The translations under genes and the position numbers were made by a program. This document shows positions 5,994 to 6,691 of a DNA stretch of 6,691 nt, in pieces (within the stretch, counting starts at the first letter, position 1; each line of letters starts with the position of its first letter). The notes below the pieces were generated by a model that saw only the letters and a program-made list of their open reading frames with translations, made no database searches and had not been told where the DNA came from. Source of the stretch: an uncultured Centipeda sp. (lineage in GTDB: Bacteria > Bacillota > Negativicutes > Selenomonadales > Selenomonadaceae); assembly GCA_937925565.1 (NCBI GenBank), contig CALALM010000197.1, positions 1 through 6,691 of the forward strand, given 5' to 3'.

Positions 5994-6691
5994 TTGGCAA
6001 GAAAAAGCACAAAGGAGAAGAACGGCGGAAAGGAGTTCCTTCAGACATTGAAGGAGCTTGCGTATGAAAAGGGCATCGACGAGGAAAAACTCTTCGAGAC
6101 CATCGAGTTGGCGCTGACTTCGGCATATCGGCGCAACTTCAACTCGAAAGAGAACGTCCGTATCGCTCTGTCACGTGAAACGGGGGCGTTCCACGTCTTT
6201 GCCATAAAGAAGGTGCGCGAGGAGCCGGAGAACGACATCGAGTACATTTCCCTCGCACAGGCACGTGCCATAAGCCCTGACTATGCGGTCGATGATGTGG
6301 TTGAGATCGAGGTAACTCCTGCGAACTTTGGGCGGATTGCGGCACAGACGGCAAAGCAGGTCGTCATGCAGCGCCTCAGAGAGGCGGAGCGTGATATTGT
6401 CTACAAAGAGTATGAGAATCGCTCGGAAGATATCGTGACGGGCATTGTCCAGCGTGTTGAAGGACGTAACGTATTCGTGGATATCGGGCACGCCGAGGCG
6501 GTTCTCATGGCGACGGAGCAGATGCCGACAGAGGAGTACAACTACGGTGATACGCTGCGCGCCTACATTATCGAGGTGAAGAGCACGCCGCGCGGACCGC
6601 AGATCATCCTCTCACGCACACATCCGGGGCTCCTGAGAAAGCTCTTTGAGCTGCAGGTGCCGGAGATGCAGGAGGGCGTGGTTGAGATCAA
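5994..6691 (+). CDS. nusA: Transcription termination/antitermination factor NusA, 3' end cut off by the window
   Basis: RNA polymerase-associated factor that controls pausing, intrinsic termination and antitermination. About 232 residues are present of an expected 350-400. Residues 1-130 form the polymerase-binding N-terminal domain, recognisable from KEFLQTLKELAYEKGID, ALTSAYRRNF and, later, NFGRIAAQTAKQVVMQRLREAE. The S1 RNA-binding domain covers about 143-205 (EDIVTGIVQRVEGRNVFVDIG). KH1 begins with ILSRTHPGLLRKLFELQVPE near the window edge. The start is TTG at 5994, the only plausible start codon between the rimP stop and the conserved region, with GGGAGGA eight bases upstream. This gives a Lys-rich N terminus (ARKSTKEKNGG) longer by about ten residues than the common form that begins close to KEFL. 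It is co-transcribed with rimP; the remaining KH domains and probably infB should lie downstream. Identity is certain, the exact start likely. Confidence 0.96.
   Translation, partial: MARKSTKEKNGGKEFLQTLKELAYEKGIDEEKLFETIELALTSAYRRNFNSKENVRIALSRETGAFHVFAIKKVREEPENDIEYISLAQARAISPDYAVDDVVEIEVTPANFGRIAAQTAKQVVMQRLREAERDIVYKEYENRSEDIVTGIVQRVEGRNVFVDIGHAEAVLMATEQMPTEEYNYGDTLRAYIIEVKSTPRGPQIILSRTHPGLLRKLFELQVPEMQEGVVEI

Overview
The window reads as ordinary chromosomal backbone from a GC-rich member of the Firmicutes lineage. DnaK, DnaJ, RimP and NusA all look Firmicutes-like, and by impression of sequence and base composition the best guess is a Negativicute near Selenomonas. That placement is recalled, not computed. 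All real genes lie on the + strand and the base composition is uniform, with no sign of an insertion sequence, prophage, CRISPR array, tRNA or rRNA.

Layout. Bases 1-1397 hold the 3' three quarters of dnaK. Nine bases later comes a complete dnaJ (1407-2555), closed by a clear intrinsic terminator (about 2563-2598). A new promoter with consensus -35 and extended -10 (2611-2639) then opens a three-gene unit of unknown function: a 516-residue soluble protein (2687-4237), a 125-residue protein with two membrane segments (4252-4629) and a 253-residue protein with an N-terminal zinc ribbon and about five membrane segments (4644-5405). Both gaps inside the unit are 14 bases and each carries a Shine-Dalgarno sequence. 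A second strong promoter (5426-5454), overlapped by an imperfect dyad, drives rimP (5530-5979) and nusA (5994 to the window end). Its leader contains a long GAAA-capped hairpin (5477-5506). nusA starts at a TTG codon.

How it works together. DnaK and DnaJ form the Hsp70 chaperone cycle; the usual partner grpE would be expected upstream, outside the window. RimP (30S maturation) and NusA (transcription pausing, termination and antitermination) begin the classic rimP-nusA-infB operon, whose remainder should lie downstream. The unit between them is the least understood part. Its first protein appears to be a mosaic: a helical N-terminal part, a module I recall from bacterial SEC-C-type proteins, and a C-terminal stretch resembling a TFIIB-like cyclin box. 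The other two are membrane proteins with no recognised function. No complete new defence or mobile system is visible; the 516-residue protein and the rimP leader are the items most worth a second look.
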